Shown here one piece after another: positions 5,673 through 5,995 of a stretch of DNA of 5,995 bases. A program made the translations under genes and the position numbers. Numbering within the stretch: position 1 is the stretch's first letter; every line of letters starts with the position of its first letter. This DNA comes from a bacterium (GTDB lineage: Bacteria; Krumholzibacteriota; Krumholzibacteria; LZORAL124-64-63). The notes beneath the pieces are model-generated. The model was not told the DNA's origin and made no database searches. It saw nothing but the letters and a program-made list of their open reading frames with translations. The stretch lies in NCBI GenBank assembly GCA_030592025.1, contig JAUUZX010000115.1, positions 1-5,995 on the forward strand. The letters are read 5' to 3'.

Positions 5673-5995
5673 CTAGAACGCCATCTTCAACTCATGCCGC
5701 CTCTGCTTCGCCAACGCCCTGGTCCCCACACTTCGTTCGTAGTACGCACCCCAACGAGGCGGCAACTCAATGCGCGTCCTGAAGATCCGCCCACTCAGGA
5801 TTTCCTGGATCGCTAACGGCCTGTCCACCATCCCCCTAGTCATTGCAGGCGTAGGACTGCCTCGTACCTTCTCCCGCCGCCCTTTCACGTAGTTGCGCCA
5901 GACCAGCAGGATCGCGAGACGCTCAGCACTCGCCTGCCGACGTTTTGACCAAGCGATCGTCTCACGCTTGTGGTTCGCGTTGCTGTGACGGATCA
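5673..5995 (-). CDS. C-terminal part of a probable transposase, cut by the window edge
   Basis: The minus-strand frame is open from the right edge to the TAG at 5673-5675 and encodes 106 residues; the start lies outside the window. The product is strongly basic, rich in Arg, Lys and His. Visible blocks are N-x-N-H-K-R-E-T-I-A-W-S-K-R-R-Q near the edge, R-L-A-I-L-L-V-W-R-N-Y after it, a middle A-M-T-R-G-M-V-D-R-P-L, and L-P-P-R-W-G-A-Y-Y-E-R near the C-terminus. The pattern resembles, from memory, the C-terminal region of transposase-like proteins in large environmental genomes, but I could not compare it. Base composition is lower in GC than the flanking yigZ, as expected for acquired DNA. 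It could instead be an unknown host gene, or a decayed remnant if its 5' part is missing. The coding nature is fairly secure because the frame is open over its whole visible length and the sequence is protein-like. Confidence 0.55.
   Translation of the reverse strand, partial: IRHSNANHKRETIAWSKRRQASAERLAILLVWRNYVKGRREKVRGSPTPAMTRGMVDRPLAIQEILSGRIFRTRIELPPRWGAYYERSVGTRALAKQRRHELKMAF

Noticed and set aside
10..5980. The 9-nt word CACGCTTGT near both ends (10-18 and about 5963-5971) as a possible element boundary repeat
   Set aside because: The match does not extend, the copies lie inside different sequence contexts, and the right copy falls within an open reading frame. Chance is the simplest explanation.

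Overview
The window is GC-rich chromosomal DNA from a Gram-negative (diderm) bacterium. It encodes a probable outer-membrane beta-barrel, a lipoprotein with a signal peptide, and a DsbD-type inner-membrane electron transporter, all of which need a periplasm. GC-rich codon use together with a secreted FG-GAP/VCBS-type protein would suit a deep-branching phylum such as Krumholzibacteriota, Eisenbacteria or Gemmatimonadota, but that placement is a guess from style and not from a marker gene.

Layout from left to right. Positions 1-123 hold no gene I can support, only a GC-rich hairpin after crcB. A minus-strand pair follows: a TlpA/ResA-like thioredoxin lipoprotein (533-1084) is upstream and a CrcB/FluC fluoride channel (124-507) lies 25 nt downstream, probably in one transcript. 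A divergent intergenic region (1085-1318) with several dyad-symmetric elements separates this pair from a plus-strand dsbD-like gene (1319-3097). A strong hairpin with a T-run (3112-3148) sits between dsbD and the convergent minus-strand gene for a secreted FG-GAP/VCBS repeat protein (3165-3965), which has a good sigma70-like promoter at 4042-4070. Next is a minus-strand outer-membrane beta-barrel protein (4112-4774) that apparently starts with TTG. A plus-strand yigZ/IMPACT family gene (4957-5592) is divergent from it. The right edge (5673-5995) carries the C-terminal part of a minus-strand gene of lower GC content, probably a transposase.

Functionally, the left half is an extracytoplasmic thiol-redox locus. 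The DsbD-like protein should carry electrons from cytoplasmic thioredoxin across the inner membrane to its C-terminal thioredoxin domain. The divergent TlpA-like lipoprotein is a natural partner. The DsbD N-terminal domain has no cysteine, so the usual last relay inside DsbD is missing, and the lipoprotein could be the direct acceptor. The right half is a set of envelope and housekeeping genes with no evident pathway link, ending in likely mobile DNA. I found no CRISPR array, tRNA, rRNA or obvious defence system.
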